Positions 51,960 to 61,953 of a DNA stretch of 64,000 nt are shown here, one piece after another. Made by a program: the position numbers and the translations under genes. Under the pieces are notes generated by a model. That model saw only the letters and a list, made by a program, of their open reading frames with translations. It had not been told where the DNA came from and ran no database searches. The DNA is from Thioalkalivibrio nitratireducens DSM 14787 (GTDB lineage: Bacteria > Pseudomonadota > Gammaproteobacteria > Ectothiorhodospirales > Ectothiorhodospiraceae): assembly GCF_000321415.2 (NCBI RefSeq), contig NC_019902.2, positions 930,001-994,000 of the forward strand, in the 5' to 3' direction. Position 1 is the first letter of the stretch. Each line of letters begins with the position of its first letter.

Positions 51960-52526
51960 ATGACCGCGCCGCGGGAGTCCGACCTGGACGGGCTGGAACA
52001 ACTGCTCCGGTCTGCGGGATTGCCGTGCTCGGCACCGACCGCTCATGGTCTGCTGACCGGATGTCTGGTTGCCGACCCCGGGGCGACGGGTACGACGCTC
52101 GAGCGGGCGCTGGGGGAGGCGCAGTCTTTGAGCACGGCTGCGGCAGGGCTACTGCCGCGAGCGGTGGAAGCCCTGCGGCTCGATCTGCTGCGCGCGTTCA
52201 ACGACGCCGAACTGAGTTTCGAGCCGATGCTACCGGGTGACGACGCCGAGCTGGAGGTGCGTACCCGGGCGCTGGGCGAATGGGTCGATGGCTTTCTCGG
52301 CGGTTTCGGACAGACGCCGCGACCCACCGGACAGGCGCCTTCGCCGCAGGCGGCCGAGCTGCTCCGGGATTTTGCCGAGATCGCGCGCATTGCTCCGGAG
52401 CCCGACGCCACCGAGGAGCACGAGCAGGCGCTGGCGGAACTTGCTGAATACGTGCGCGTGGGGGTCATGCTGCTGGCCGACGAGTTCGCCCCTGCCGCAC
52501 CTCGGACTCGGATTCCGATGCAATGA
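51960..52526 (+). CDS. ygfB: UPF0149 (YgfB) family protein
   Basis: 188 residues with SAPTAHGLLTGCLVADPG, WVDGFLGGFGQT and EYVRVGVMLLADEF, the signature blocks of YgfB/UPF0149. The ygfB-pepP-ubiH order is the E. coli one. Function is uncertain; in Pseudomonas the orthologue influences regulation of cell-wall recycling genes. It overlaps pepP by ATGA. Confidence 0.92.
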   Translation: MTAPRESDLDGLEQLLRSAGLPCSAPTAHGLLTGCLVADPGATGTTLERALGEAQSLSTAAAGLLPRAVEALRLDLLRAFNDAELSFEPMLPGDDAELEVRTRALGEWVDGFLGGFGQTPRPTGQAPSPQAAELLRDFAEIARIAPEPDATEEHEQALAELAEYVRVGVMLLADEFAPAAPRTRIPMQ

Positions 52527-53869
52527 AGACACCGCAGATCCCTTCGAAGGACTTCGTCCGTCGCCGCCAGCGCCTGATGCGCGCACTCGGAGACCAGGCA
52601 ATCGCGGTCATCCCGGCGGCCACTGAGCGTCTGCGCAACCGCGACGTCGAATACGCGTTTCGGCAGGACAGCGATTTCCTCTATCTGACCGGGTTCCCCG
52701 AGCCGGAGGCGATTGCGGTGCTGGTGCCGGGGCGCGAGGCCGGGGAATATGTACTGTTCTGCCGTGACCGTGATCCGGACATGGAGACCTGGAACGGTCG
52801 CCGGGCGGGGCCCGACGGGGCGGTTTCCGGCTACGGCGCCGACTGCGCGTTCCCGATCGGCGACGTGGACGAGATTCTGCCGGGGCTGATGGAAAACCGG
52901 ATCACGTTGTGCGCGCCCTTCGGCCACAGCGAGGCGCTGGATCAGCGCCTGTTCGGCTGGGTCAACCAGGTCCGCGCGAAGGTGCGTGCGGGGGTACGGG
53001 CACCGCGCGAATTCGTCGCGCTCGAGCACCATCTGCACGAGCAGCGGCTGTTCAAGCAGGCCAGCGAGATCCGGATGATGCGCCATGCGGCGGACATCTC
53101 CTCGGGTGCGCATGTCCGGGCGATGCAGGCCTGCCGGCCCGGGATGGCCGAGTACGAGGTCGAGGCCGAACTGCTGCACGAGTTCCGCCGCCACGGAGCA
53201 GAACCGGCCTATCACTCGATCGTGGGCGGCGGGGAGAACGGCTGCATCCTGCACTATGTCGAGAACCGTTCCACGCTGCGCGACGGGAACCTGCTGCTGA
53301 TTGATGCCGGCTGCGAGTACCAGGGGTACGCGTCGGACATCACCCGCACTTTCCCGGTATCGGGACAGTTCACCTCCGCCCAGCGCGAAGTCTACGAACT
53401 GGTGCTGGAGGCCCAGGCCGCCGCGATCGCGAAGGCGGTTCCCGGCAACCACTGGAACGATCCGCACGACGCGGCGGTGGGCGTGCTTACCCGCGGCCTG
53501 AAGGCGCTCGGCGTGCTCAAGGGCCGGCCCGCAGACCTGATTCGCAAGGAGGCCTACAAGCCGTATTACATGCACCGGACCGGGCATTGGCTGGGGCTCG
53601 ACGTGCACGACGTCGGGGATTACCGGATCGGCGAGGCCTGGCGTCTGCTCGAACCCGGCATGGTGCTGACGGTGGAACCGGGCCTGTATTTCGGCCCGCG
53701 CGCCAGTGCACCGAAGCGGTTCCGCGGCATCGGCATCCGCATCGAGGACGACGTCGCGATCACCCGGTCCGGGCACGAGGTGCTGAGTGCCGATTGCCCG
53801 AAGACGGTGGCTGCGGTCGAGGCCTGCTGCGCGGCCGCCCCGGCAGCGGCCGGCCCCGGCATGCGCTGA
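52523..53869 (+). CDS. pepP: Xaa-Pro aminopeptidase
   Basis: 448 residues. The creatinase-like N-domain leads into the pita-bread metallopeptidase. The dinuclear metal ligands can be read as Asp in LLLIDAGCEYQGYASDITRTF, His in MHRTGHWLGLDVHDVGDY, Glu in GMVLTVEPGLYF and Glu in GIRIEDDVAIT. It releases N-terminal residues preceding proline. Its stop is shared with the ubiH start (TGATG). Confidence 0.96.
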   Translation: MKTPQIPSKDFVRRRQRLMRALGDQAIAVIPAATERLRNRDVEYAFRQDSDFLYLTGFPEPEAIAVLVPGREAGEYVLFCRDRDPDMETWNGRRAGPDGAVSGYGADCAFPIGDVDEILPGLMENRITLCAPFGHSEALDQRLFGWVNQVRAKVRAGVRAPREFVALEHHLHEQRLFKQASEIRMMRHAADISSGAHVRAMQACRPGMAEYEVEAELLHEFRRHGAEPAYHSIVGGGENGCILHYVENRSTLRDGNLLLIDAGCEYQGYASDITRTFPVSGQFTSAQREVYELVLEAQAAAIAKAVPGNHWNDPHDAAVGVLTRGLKALGVLKGRPADLIRKEAYKPYYMHRTGHWLGLDVHDVGDYRIGEAWRLLEPGMVLTVEPGLYFGPRASAPKRFRGIGIRIEDDVAITRSGHEVLSADCPKTVAAVEACCAAAPAAAGPGMR

Positions 53870-55143
53870 TGGCTGCAGGCATGCTGCGCAGCGACGTGCT
53901 GGTGGTGGGTGCGGGTCCGGTCGGGGCGCTGCTCGCCTGCATCCTCGCGCGCGCCGGTCGCAGTGTACTGCTCGCCGAGCGCGGGCGGCTGCGCCCGGAC
54001 GCCGGTTCGAACCCGGACACCCGGGGATACGCGCTGTCCGCAGGCTCGGTGACACTGTTCGAGGATCTCGGCTATTGGGCGGCGCTGAAGCCGTTCGCGA
54101 CGCCGATCCGCGAGGTCCACGTCAGCCGCCAGGGCACTCTGGGCACCGTGTCGATGGACGCCGACAGCCAGGGAGTTTCGGCGCTGGGGCAGGTCGTGCC
54201 CGCCGCTCGCATCGACGCGGTTCTGGCCGGTGAACTGGCCCGAGCCGGTGTCCGCTTGCTGGAAGAGACCCGGTTCGAGAGTCTTGCGCCGGCTCAGCGG
54301 GGACGCCGGCAGGCCGTGGTGGCCGGCGCCGATGGTGATCAGCGCATCAGCGCCCGCCTGATTGTGGCGGCCGACGGCATCCGTTCGGCCGCGCGCGCCG
54401 CCGCCGGAATCGACGTGCTGCGCCGACGCTACGATGCCGATGCACTCGTGTTCGACGTGCGGCCGGCGCGTGCGCACCAGGGGCGCGCCTTTGAACGCTT
54501 CACGCCCGAGGGGCCGCTGGCCCTGCTGCCGCAGTCCGACGATCGGATGAACGTCATCTGGGTGGCGCCCACCGACGTCTGTGACCGGCGTCAGGCCCTT
54601 TCCGAGTTCGAGCGCGTCGCGGAATTGCAGGGGCATTTTGGCTGGCGCCTCGGGCGCCTGCAGGCGGCCGGTCGGGTCGGCCGCTTTTTGCTCGAGCAGG
54701 TGCGGGCCCGGTCGCTGTACGCTGAACGCCTGGCCCTGGTGGGCAATGTGGCCCACGGACTGCACCCGGTTGCCGGGCAGGGATTGAACCTTTCGCTGCG
54801 CGACGTCGCCACACTGGCTGCCGGGATCCTGCGCGCGGATGACCCGGGTGCCCGCGAGGTGCTTGCGGCCTACGCCGCCGCACGCGAGTCGGACATCGAC
54901 CGGGTAGCCGCTGCCACCGATTTCCTGGCTCGTGGCATGCTGGCGGACGGGGGGCTGATGCCACATGTCCTCGGGGCCGGCATGTTGGCGCTGGACCGCC
55001 TGGAACCGTTGCGGCGATTCTTCGCCGCCCAGGCGATGGGCCTGCAACCGCAGCCGCGTCATCTCCTGCGCGCGTTGCCTGCGGCGCGGAAGGCGGCGGC
55101 GCGGCGCGGAGCGACCGGTCGTTCGCGCGGGGCGCCGGCATGA
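53869..55143 (+). CDS. ubiH: 2-octaprenyl-6-methoxyphenyl hydroxylase
   Basis: 424 residues, class A flavin monooxygenase: FAD motif VVGAGPVGALLACILARAGRSVLLAERG, second motif VVAADGIRSAARAAAGI, and the signature LVGNVAHGLHPVAGQGLNLSLRD. It hydroxylates the ubiquinone ring. UbiH assignment rests on position after pepP, as in E. coli; distinguishing UbiH/UbiI by sequence alone is not certain. It overlaps the next gene by ATGA. Confidence 0.9.
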   Translation: MAAGMLRSDVLVVGAGPVGALLACILARAGRSVLLAERGRLRPDAGSNPDTRGYALSAGSVTLFEDLGYWAALKPFATPIREVHVSRQGTLGTVSMDADSQGVSALGQVVPAARIDAVLAGELARAGVRLLEETRFESLAPAQRGRRQAVVAGADGDQRISARLIVAADGIRSAARAAAGIDVLRRRYDADALVFDVRPARAHQGRAFERFTPEGPLALLPQSDDRMNVIWVAPTDVCDRRQALSEFERVAELQGHFGWRLGRLQAAGRVGRFLLEQVRARSLYAERLALVGNVAHGLHPVAGQGLNLSLRDVATLAAGILRADDPGAREVLAAYAAARESDIDRVAAATDFLARGMLADGGLMPHVLGAGMLALDRLEPLRRFFAAQAMGLQPQPRHLLRALPAARKAAARRGATGRSRGAPA

Positions 55144-56315
55144 TTGGGCGCAGCGGGGAATTCGATTGTGTGGTGGTTGGTGGTGGCGCCGCGGGTGCCG
55201 CTACCGCCCTCGGGCTGCTGCAGGCCGGCTGGCGGGTGGCGCTGGTCGAGCGCAAGCCGCGGCCCCGGTTCCCCCGGGGGACTCCGGTGACCCGGGTCGC
55301 GACCCTGAACGCGGCCTCGATGCGCCTGCTTGAGGATCTCGGCGTTGCGCGGGCGGTGCTGGACCGGCGCGGGCATGCCTTCTACCGGATGGAGGTCTGG
55401 GATGCGCACAGTACCGCGGCGATCCGCTTCGATGCCGACGATCTCGGCGTGCCCGCGCTCGGGTGGACGGTAGAACTGCTGGCGCTGGAAACGAGCCTCT
55501 GGGAGGCGCTTGAGGCCAACGGGGCTGATCTGCGTGCCGAGACGCGTTGGCGGGCCATCGATTGGCGCCCGGACCGGGTCGACCTGCACCTGCAGGGGGG
55601 CGACGTGCTGAGAACGCGTCTGCTGGTGGCCGCCGACGGTGGCGAGTCGCCGTTGCGGACCCGCGCCGGGATTGCGGTGCGCCGCACGCCGTACCACGCC
55701 AGCGGTGTGGTCGCGACGGTGGGTACCCGGTTCGCGCACGAAGACACCGCGTGGCAGCGCTTTGATCACGACGCGATCGTCGCGTTCCTGCCACTGGCCG
55801 ATGGTCGCTGCTCGATCGTCTGGTCCCAGCCTGACTACGCGGCGGAGGCGGTAATGGCGCTCGACGACGACGCCTTCGCCCGGGCGCTGGAAGACGCGTT
55901 CGGCGGGCGGCTCGGGACGATCGAGTCGGTGTCGCCACGCCACCTGTTCCCGCTGGTGGGCCGGCAGGCGCAGGACTATGCACGCGGGCGACTGGTGCTG
56001 GTCGGCGACGCCGCTCATACCATCCATCCGCTGGCCGGACAGGGGCTGAACCTGGGGTTCGCCGACGTGCAGGCGCTGCTCGAGGCGCTGCCCAACGAAG
56101 CCGGTGGCGATCCGGCCGGCACCGATGCGCTGCGCGAATATACCCGCAGCCGGCGTCTCGAGAACGAGACGATGCTGCGGGCGATGGAAGGCCTGCGCTG
56201 GTTGTTCGGGTCGCGCCAGCCGGTCGTGACCGCACTGAGGGCGGCCGGTGTGCGGCAGACCGACCGTAGAGACCTGCTGAAGCGTTTCTTCGCGCTGCGC
56301 GCACTCGGGCTTTGA
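55140..56315 (+). CDS. ubiI: UbiI/VisC-type ubiquinone hydroxylase
   Basis: 391 residues, a paralogue of the preceding enzyme: VVVGGGAAGAATALGLLQAGWRVALVERKP, ADGGESPLRTRAGI and LVGDAAHTIHPLAGQGLNLGFAD. In E. coli the gene after ubiH is ubiI (visC), which hydroxylates C5 of the ring. The choice between UbiI, UbiF and UbiM types is by position. It is the last gene of the operon. Confidence 0.85.
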   Translation: MIGRSGEFDCVVVGGGAAGAATALGLLQAGWRVALVERKPRPRFPRGTPVTRVATLNAASMRLLEDLGVARAVLDRRGHAFYRMEVWDAHSTAAIRFDADDLGVPALGWTVELLALETSLWEALEANGADLRAETRWRAIDWRPDRVDLHLQGGDVLRTRLLVAADGGESPLRTRAGIAVRRTPYHASGVVATVGTRFAHEDTAWQRFDHDAIVAFLPLADGRCSIVWSQPDYAAEAVMALDDDAFARALEDAFGGRLGTIESVSPRHLFPLVGRQAQDYARGRLVLVGDAAHTIHPLAGQGLNLGFADVQALLEALPNEAGGDPAGTDALREYTRSRRLENETMLRAMEGLRWLFGSRQPVVTALRAAGVRQTDRRDLLKRFFALRALGL

Positions 56316-56413
56316 GCGGTGGGGTAGCCGCGAATCGCGGGGCCGCGTAATCGGCACATATCGGCTGTTCTTCGTTCGGAAAGATGCCGGTTTCCGGGGC
56401 TTGCAATTCCTGT

Positions 56414-56627
56414 TTATGCACATCCTCGGAGTCACTTGTGGATCTGCAGTAAGGGTCGCCGGTGGTTTTCGCAGAGCAGCATTAGAGGCCTTTGAATTAA
56501 CGAAAAAACAGTTACTTGCGTATTTTGGTCAAGTTTTGGCCAGTTTGATTCCAGTCGAGCAGCCATAGGGGCTGCAGGGGATTGGCGACAACTCTTCCAC
56601 AGAGTTATCCACAGGTACTGTGGAAAA
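56414..56627. promoter_or_regulatory. Cluster of DnaA-box-like sites in an AT-rich gap
   Basis: Within the 730-base gap between ubiI and gcvT lie two perfect DnaA consensus boxes (TTATGCACA at 56414-56422 and TTATCCACA at 56605-56613). There are also a near box TCTTCCACA at 56593-56601 and an inverted TTTTCCACA at 56619-56627. The AT-richer stretch 56495-56560 (GAATTAACGAAAAAACAG and onward) lies between them. TTCCACAG/CTGTGGAA also form an inverted repeat around the central box. This is reminiscent of a replication origin or a DnaA-regulated promoter. The context (between ubi and gcv) is unlike the usual oriC neighbourhood. Confidence 0.5.
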
Positions 56628-56800
56628 GTGACAGATGTGTTAATGCCTCAGGGACTTAAGCGGCAATCCTGCGGATGCCTGCGATGAATGCCGGGCAAGT
56701 GGATGCCCATGGCGATCGGGCAGGCTTTCGCGATGGCGCCGTATTGGTCTAGACTTTGCCGCAACTGCCGGCTGCGGGTGCACCCCGCTGCCGCACCTCC

Positions 56801-56974
56801 TTGGAAGAGAGTCATCCGTATCGTGGATGACCGCCGAAGGCGCAACGTCCGCCCGGAATCGCTCAGGCTGTAGGACCGGGGAGGTGTACTCAGGCAGACT
56901 CTGGAGAGCGGCCGCATGCGGCCCACCGAAGGGGGCGTTGCCTGCAACGCAAACTCTCAGGTTTCAGGACAGAG
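56801..56974 (+). promoter_or_regulatory. Tandem glycine riboswitch
   Basis: Two glycine aptamers in series. Aptamer 1 runs from about 56801 to 56885 and shows CGCCGAAGGCGCAA, CCCGGAA, CTCAGGC and AGGACCGGG. Aptamer 2 runs from about 56897 to 56974 and shows CTCTGGAGAG, CCGAAGGGGGC, AAACTCTCAGGT and CAGGACAGAG. Cooperative double aptamers upstream of gcvT are well known and turn on glycine cleavage when glycine is abundant. A possible promoter (TTTCGC at 56726, TAGACT at 56750, spacing 18) lies upstream. Confidence 0.93.
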
Positions 56975-57010
56975 GGGCGGCCGATGGCGAACGCTGTCGG
57001 CCGCCCTTTT
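56975..57010 (+). terminator. Riboswitch expression-platform terminator
   Basis: GGGCGGCCGA (56975-56984) and TCGGCCGCCC (56997-57006) form a perfect 10-bp stem with a 12-base loop followed by TTTT. It begins immediately after the P1 stem of the second aptamer and ends 34 bases before gcvT. It is the likely switching element: terminated transcription without glycine, read-through with glycine. Confidence 0.85.
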
Positions 57011-57044
57011 CGTTGCGATCGATGCCATGCTGCAAGGAGTCCGG

Positions 57045-58133
57045 ATGACCCTGAAAACCACCGCCCTGCATTCCGCCCACCAGCGCGCCGGTGCGCGCCT
57101 GGTCGATTTTGCCGGCTGGGAGATGCCGCTGCACTACGGTTCCCAGCTCGAGGAACACCGCGCCGTGCGGGAATCCGCCGGGGTGTTCGACGTCTCGCAC
57201 ATGCGGGTCGTCGACATCCAGGGGGTCGGGGCCAAAGACTTCCTGCGGCGGCTGCTCGCGAACGACGTCGCGAAGCTCAAGTCCGAGGGGCGCGCGCTGT
57301 ACAGCTGCATGCTGAACGAGCAGGGCGGGGTCCTGGATGACCTGATCGTGTATTTGCGGGGCGATGAGAGCTATCGGGCGGTGGTGAATGCCGCGACGGC
57401 AGAGGGCGATATCGCGCACATGCGGGCGCTAGCGGACCCTGCGACGGTTCGCATCGAGGTCCGGGCGGAACTCGCGCTGCTGGCGGTTCAGGGGCCCGAT
57501 GCGGTCTCCCGGACGCTGCCGCTGTTGCCCGGCGACCTGCGCGTGGCGGGAGAGCGGCGGCCGTTCAGCGCGGTCTGGAACGACGACTGGATGGTGGCCC
57601 GGACCGGCTACACCGGAGAGGACGGCTTCGAGATCATGCTGCCGGCCGCGACGGCCGAGTCCCTGTGGGAGGCGCTGCTCGCCGCGGGCGTGCGCCCGGT
57701 TGGTCTCGGGGCCCGCGATACCCTGCGCCTGGAGGCCGGCATGAATCTCTACGGCACCGACATGGATACCACGACCACGCCGCTGGTATCGAATCTGGGC
57801 TGGACGGTCGCCTGGGAGCCCGAGGACCGCGCGTTCATCGGGCGCGAGGCACTCGAACGCCAGCGGGCCGAGGGTGTGCCGGAGAAGCTGGTCGGCCTGG
57901 TGCTCGAGGGCCGCGGCGTGTTGCGCGGCGGCACGCGTATCGAAACCGAGGCCGGGAATGGCGTGGTGACCTCCGGCAGCTTTTCGCCCACACTCGGCGT
58001 GTCCATCGCGCTGGCCCGGATTCCGGCGGCTTCCGCGAACGCGACGCTGACCGCCCATCTGCGCGGCAAGCCGCATCCGGTTCGGGTGGTGAAGCCGGTA
58101 TTCGTACGCCACGGCAAGTCGCAGATCGGCTGA
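57045..58133 (+). CDS. gcvT: Glycine cleavage system T protein (aminomethyltransferase)
   Basis: 362 residues. Motifs are LVDFAGWEMPLHYGSQLEEHRAVRESAGVFDVSHM (tetrahydrofolate-site region), YSCMLNEQGGVLDDLIVY and MVARTGYTGEDGFEIMLP. It transfers the aminomethyl carbon from lipoyl-H protein to THF. The ATG at 57045 has AAGGAG upstream and lies just after the riboswitch terminator. First gene of gcvT-gcvH-gcvPA-gcvPB. Confidence 0.96.
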   Translation: MTLKTTALHSAHQRAGARLVDFAGWEMPLHYGSQLEEHRAVRESAGVFDVSHMRVVDIQGVGAKDFLRRLLANDVAKLKSEGRALYSCMLNEQGGVLDDLIVYLRGDESYRAVVNAATAEGDIAHMRALADPATVRIEVRAELALLAVQGPDAVSRTLPLLPGDLRVAGERRPFSAVWNDDWMVARTGYTGEDGFEIMLPAATAESLWEALLAAGVRPVGLGARDTLRLEAGMNLYGTDMDTTTTPLVSNLGWTVAWEPEDRAFIGREALERQRAEGVPEKLVGLVLEGRGVLRGGTRIETEAGNGVVTSGSFSPTLGVSIALARIPAASANATLTAHLRGKPHPVRVVKPVFVRHGKSQIG

Positions 58134-58211
58134 GAGCGACTCCCGTTCCGCGCCCCGGCGGACGGCACCCGGCCGGGACCGCAACTGTTCAAGCTACCCG
58201 AGGAATTCGAG

Positions 58212-58604
58212 ATGACCGAAACCAGAACGAATCTGAAATACAGCAAGAGCCACGAGTGGGTGCGCCAGGAGGAGGACGGTTCGCTGACCGTCGGGATCAC
58301 CGATCACGCACAAACGCTGCTGGGCGACCTGGTGTTCGTGGAAGCGCCGGAACCGGGTTCGCAGGTGCAGGCCGGTGAACCCTGCGCGACCGTCGAGTCG
58401 GTGAAGGCCGCATCCGATGTCTACGCACCGGTGTCCGGCGAGGTGGTGGCAGTCAACGAGGAACTGACCGACAGCCCGGAACGGGTCAACGAATCGCCGT
58501 TCGAAGAGGGCTGGCTGTTTCGGGTCCAGCCCACCGATCCTGCCGGCCTCGATGCACTGCTGGACGCCGACGCCTATGCCGAACTGGTAGCCAGCGAGGA
58601 ATGA
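58212..58604 (+). CDS. gcvH: Glycine cleavage system H protein
   Basis: 130 residues. The lipoyl lysine is in [21 protein letters not shown]. The fold is complete ([36 protein letters not shown]). It shuttles the aminomethyl group between P and T proteins. 78 bases after gcvT. Confidence 0.97.
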   Translation: MTETRTNLKYSKSHEWVRQEEDGSLTVGITDHAQTLLGDLVFVEAPEPGSQVQAGEPCATVESVKAASDVYAPVSGEVVAVNEELTDSPERVNESPFEEGWLFRVQPTDPAGLDALLDADAYAELVASEE

Positions 58605-58737
58605 ACCTGCCGTCCCGCGGTCCGGCCCCGGATCCGCAGCGCTGCGACCCGACGCGCACCCGGGCGCCGGGTGCTGCATCCGCGGGCTGCCCCGGGCGTG
58701 TCTGAACCGACCCCCGAATCTGCCCGAGAAACTGCCC

Positions 58738-60099
58738 ATGCCTTTCATCCCGCACACCGAAGACGATACCCGCCAGATGCTGGAACATATCGGCGTGGCG
58801 TCGATCGACAACCTGTTCGACGAGATCCCCGCGGAATTGCGGGCCCCACCGTTGTCCGGAATCCCCGAGGGCATGGCGGAAATGGAGATCGCGCGACTGA
58901 TGCGGGATCGGGCCGGGCGCGACGGCATGCCGCTGAGCTTCATCGGCGCCGGCGCCTACGAGCACCATATCCCGGCAGCCGTCTGGCAGATCGCGACGCG
59001 CGGGGAGTTCTACAGCGCCTATACCCCGTACCAGGCGGAGGCCTCGCAGGGCACGCTGCAGCTGATCTACGAGTACCAGACGATGATCAGCCGGCTGACC
59101 GGCATGGAAGTGTCGAATGCGTCGCTGTACGACGGGGCGTCGGCGCTGGCCGAAGCCGTGCTGATGGCGGTGCGCATCAACCGGCGCTCGAAGAGCAACC
59201 GGGTGCTGGTGCCGGGTGCGCTGCATCCGGCCTACCGCGCGGTCGTGCGTGCGATTGTCGGGAACCAGGGCATTGAACTCACCGAACTGCCCTGGGACGA
59301 GCGCCACGGTGGCATTGATCCCGAGCGGTTGGCGGGGTTCGAGCAGGACGACATCACCGCGCTGGTGATTGCGCAGCCCAATTTCTTCGGAGTACTCGAG
59401 GACGTCGACGACCTGACCCGCTGGGCCGAGGCCCGCGGCGTGCCGGTGATCGCGGTGGTCAACCCGGTGTCGCTGGCCCTGCTCAAAGCGCCCGGCGAGT
59501 GGGGTGACCGCGGCGCCGACATCGTGGTGGGTGAGGGTCAGCCGCTCGGAGCGCCGCTGTCCAGCGGCGGCCCGTACTTCGGCTTCATGACCACACGTCG
59601 CGAGCACATCCGCCAGATGCCCGGGCGCATCGTGGGTCGCACCGAGGATGCCGACGGCCGTCCCGGCTTCGTGCTGACGCTGCAGGCGCGTGAGCAGCAC
59701 ATCCGCCGCTCGAAGGCCACCTCGAACATCTGCACCAACCAGGGGCTGGTGGTCACCGCAGCGACGATCCACATGGCCCTGCTGGGTGACGCGGGGCTGA
59801 CCCGGGTCGCCGAGGCCTGCTGGACCCACACCCGCGCGCTCGGCGAGCGCCTGGCGGAAGTGGGAATCCGGCCCCGCTTCGAGGGCCACCATTTCCACGA
59901 GCGGGTGTTCGATTTCGGTCCGGACGCGACGGGTATCCTCGCGCGCATGGCGGGCGAGGGCGTGCTGGGCGGGTATGCGCTGGAACACGACTATCCCGAC
60001 CTGCGCGGCTGCGTGCTGGCCTGTGCGACCGAAACCAAGACCGACGCCGATTTTGACCGGCTCGCGGCGGCTGCGGCACGCGCGACCGGGGCCGTATGA
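58738..60099 (+). CDS. gcvPA: Glycine dehydrogenase (decarboxylating) subunit 1
   Basis: 453 residues. Begins [19 protein letters not shown], with [17 protein letters not shown] and [25 protein letters not shown]. This is the N-terminal half of a split P protein; together with gcvPB it decarboxylates glycine. The split arrangement is found in several bacterial groups, in contrast with the single-chain gcvP of E. coli. Confidence 0.95.
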   Translation: MPFIPHTEDDTRQMLEHIGVASIDNLFDEIPAELRAPPLSGIPEGMAEMEIARLMRDRAGRDGMPLSFIGAGAYEHHIPAAVWQIATRGEFYSAYTPYQAEASQGTLQLIYEYQTMISRLTGMEVSNASLYDGASALAEAVLMAVRINRRSKSNRVLVPGALHPAYRAVVRAIVGNQGIELTELPWDERHGGIDPERLAGFEQDDITALVIAQPNFFGVLEDVDDLTRWAEARGVPVIAVVNPVSLALLKAPGEWGDRGADIVVGEGQPLGAPLSSGGPYFGFMTTRREHIRQMPGRIVGRTEDADGRPGFVLTLQAREQHIRRSKATSNICTNQGLVVTAATIHMALLGDAGLTRVAEACWTHTRALGERLAEVGIRPRFEGHHFHERVFDFGPDATGILARMAGEGVLGGYALEHDYPDLRGCVLACATETKTDADFDRLAAAAARATGAV

Positions 60100-60305
60100 T
60101 GCTGTCCGCACCCATCCCATTGGAACGCCGCGATGGCCGCCGAAGTGCCCCTGAAGGGCGACGCCAGCGATGCCAGCGGCGCCCTGCCGGTCGTCGGCAC
60201 ATCGGCCGCCGGGACGGTCGATGATCCGCCGCCAGCCGACGGGCTCGTCCTTTCGATACACGGCTTCCCGTGACCGTCGGGAACCATCACACCGGAATCT
60301 GTCGC

Positions 60306-61826
60306 ATGACCCAGTATGACTCCAGCCTGATCTTCGATCGCTCGCGCGCGGGGCGGGCCGCCACTGCCCAGGCACCGCGCAGCACCGGGGTAGACACCGG
60401 AATTCCGGACACCCTGCGCCGGCAGTCCCCGGCCGGGCTTCCAGCCGTTTCCGAGATGGACGTGGTACGGCACTACACGCGGCTGTCGCAGAAGAACTTC
60501 TCGATCGACACTCAGTTCTACCCGCTGGGTTCGTGCACGATGAAATACAACCCGCGTGCCTGCAACAGCCTCGCGATGCTGCCCGAGTTCCTGCACCGGC
60601 ACCCGCTGGCGCCGCCGGAGCACAGCCAGGGCTTTCTGCAGACGATGTTCGAGCTGCAGGAGATGCTGCGCGAGGTGACCGGAATGAACGGGGTGTCGCT
60701 GACGCCGATGGCCGGTGCGCAGGGCGAGTTCGCCGGCGTGGCGATGATCCGAGCCTACCACCGCGCGCGCGGTGACGATGCCCGCAGCGAGATCATCGTG
60801 CCCGATGCCGCCCACGGCACCAATCCGGCGACCGCGATCATGTGTGGCTACCGGGTACGCGAGATCCCGACCGATGCCAGCGGCGACGTCGATCTCGACG
60901 CATTGCGCGACGCGGTCGGGCCGCAGACCGCTGGGATCATGCTGACGAACCCGTCGACGCTCGGGGTGTTCGAACGGCACATCCACGAGATCGCGGCGAT
61001 CGTTCACGATGCCGGGGGGCTGCTGTACTACGATGGCGCCAACCTGAACGCGATCCTCGGCAAGGTGCGTCCCGGCGATATGGGCTTCGACGTGATCCAC
61101 ATGAACCTGCACAAGACCTTCTCGACGCCGCATGGCGGAGGTGGGCCGGGTGCCGGTGCGGTGGGTGTGAGCACCCGGCTGCTGCCGTTCCTGCCGGTGC
61201 CGGTCGTGATTCGCGACGACGCGGGTATCTACCGTCAGGGCCTGGAGGACGCGTTCCCGGAGAGCATCGGGCGGCTGTCCGCGTTCGCCGGGAACGCGGG
61301 AGTGCTGCTGCGCGCGTACGTGTACATGCGCATGCTCGGGCGCGAAGGCATGATCCGCGTCGCCGAGTACTCGACGCTGAACGCGAACTACCTGATGGCG
61401 GAGCTGCAGCGCGCGGGCTTCGATCTCGCGTTTCCCGAACGGCGCGCGACCCACGAGTTCATCGTCACCCTGAAGCGGCAGGCGAGGGAGACCGGCCTGA
61501 CCGCGATGGACATGGCCAAGCGCCTGCTCGATCACGACTACCACGCGCCGACCACGTATTTCCCGCTGTTGGTGCCCGAGTGCCTGCTGATCGAACCCAC
61601 CGAGACCGAATCCCGGGAGACGCTGGATGGCTTCGTCGCCGCGATGGTCGCGGTGCTCGACGAGTCCCGGGTGGACATCGACGCCATCAAGGGGGCCCCG
61701 CACCGGCTGCCGAATCGGCGTTTCAACGAGGTCGCAGCCGCGAAGCGCCTGGACGTGGTTTACCAGGTTGGCGAGGAACAGGCCTCGGAGGAGGCTGCCC
61801 GCCCGCGAACGGGTACCGACGCCTGA
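60306..61826 (+). CDS. gcvPB: Glycine dehydrogenase (decarboxylating) subunit 2
   Basis: 506 residues from the ATG at 60306. The PLP lysine is in [23 protein letters not shown]; other blocks are [24 protein letters not shown] and [22 protein letters not shown]. It is the catalytic half of the split P protein. A 206-base gap separates it from gcvPA, with no recognisable gene between; the frame is open 12 codons further upstream. The C-terminal [25 protein letters not shown] tail is family-like. Confidence 0.95.
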   Translation: MTQYDSSLIFDRSRAGRAATAQAPRSTGVDTGIPDTLRRQSPAGLPAVSEMDVVRHYTRLSQKNFSIDTQFYPLGSCTMKYNPRACNSLAMLPEFLHRHPLAPPEHSQGFLQTMFELQEMLREVTGMNGVSLTPMAGAQGEFAGVAMIRAYHRARGDDARSEIIVPDAAHGTNPATAIMCGYRVREIPTDASGDVDLDALRDAVGPQTAGIMLTNPSTLGVFERHIHEIAAIVHDAGGLLYYDGANLNAILGKVRPGDMGFDVIHMNLHKTFSTPHGGGGPGAGAVGVSTRLLPFLPVPVVIRDDAGIYRQGLEDAFPESIGRLSAFAGNAGVLLRAYVYMRMLGREGMIRVAEYSTLNANYLMAELQRAGFDLAFPERRATHEFIVTLKRQARETGLTAMDMAKRLLDHDYHAPTTYFPLLVPECLLIEPTETESRETLDGFVAAMVAVLDESRVDIDAIKGAPHRLPNRRFNEVAAAKRLDVVYQVGEEQASEEAARPRTGTDA

Positions 61827-61953
61827 GTTCTGCTCCGGCGGCTGTCATCGGGGCGTAACGCGGTCGGGCTGCAGGCGCGCTATGCTGTGGCTTTTGACTG
61901 CGGGGTGTCTTGCCTCGCAGTGGGCAGGGCAGGGCAGGGGACGGAATCGGCGC

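Noticed and set aside
56414-56627. Calling the DnaA-box cluster a confirmed oriC
   Set aside because: No dnaA, dnaN, rpmH or gidA neighbours and no skew data; kept only as a candidate.
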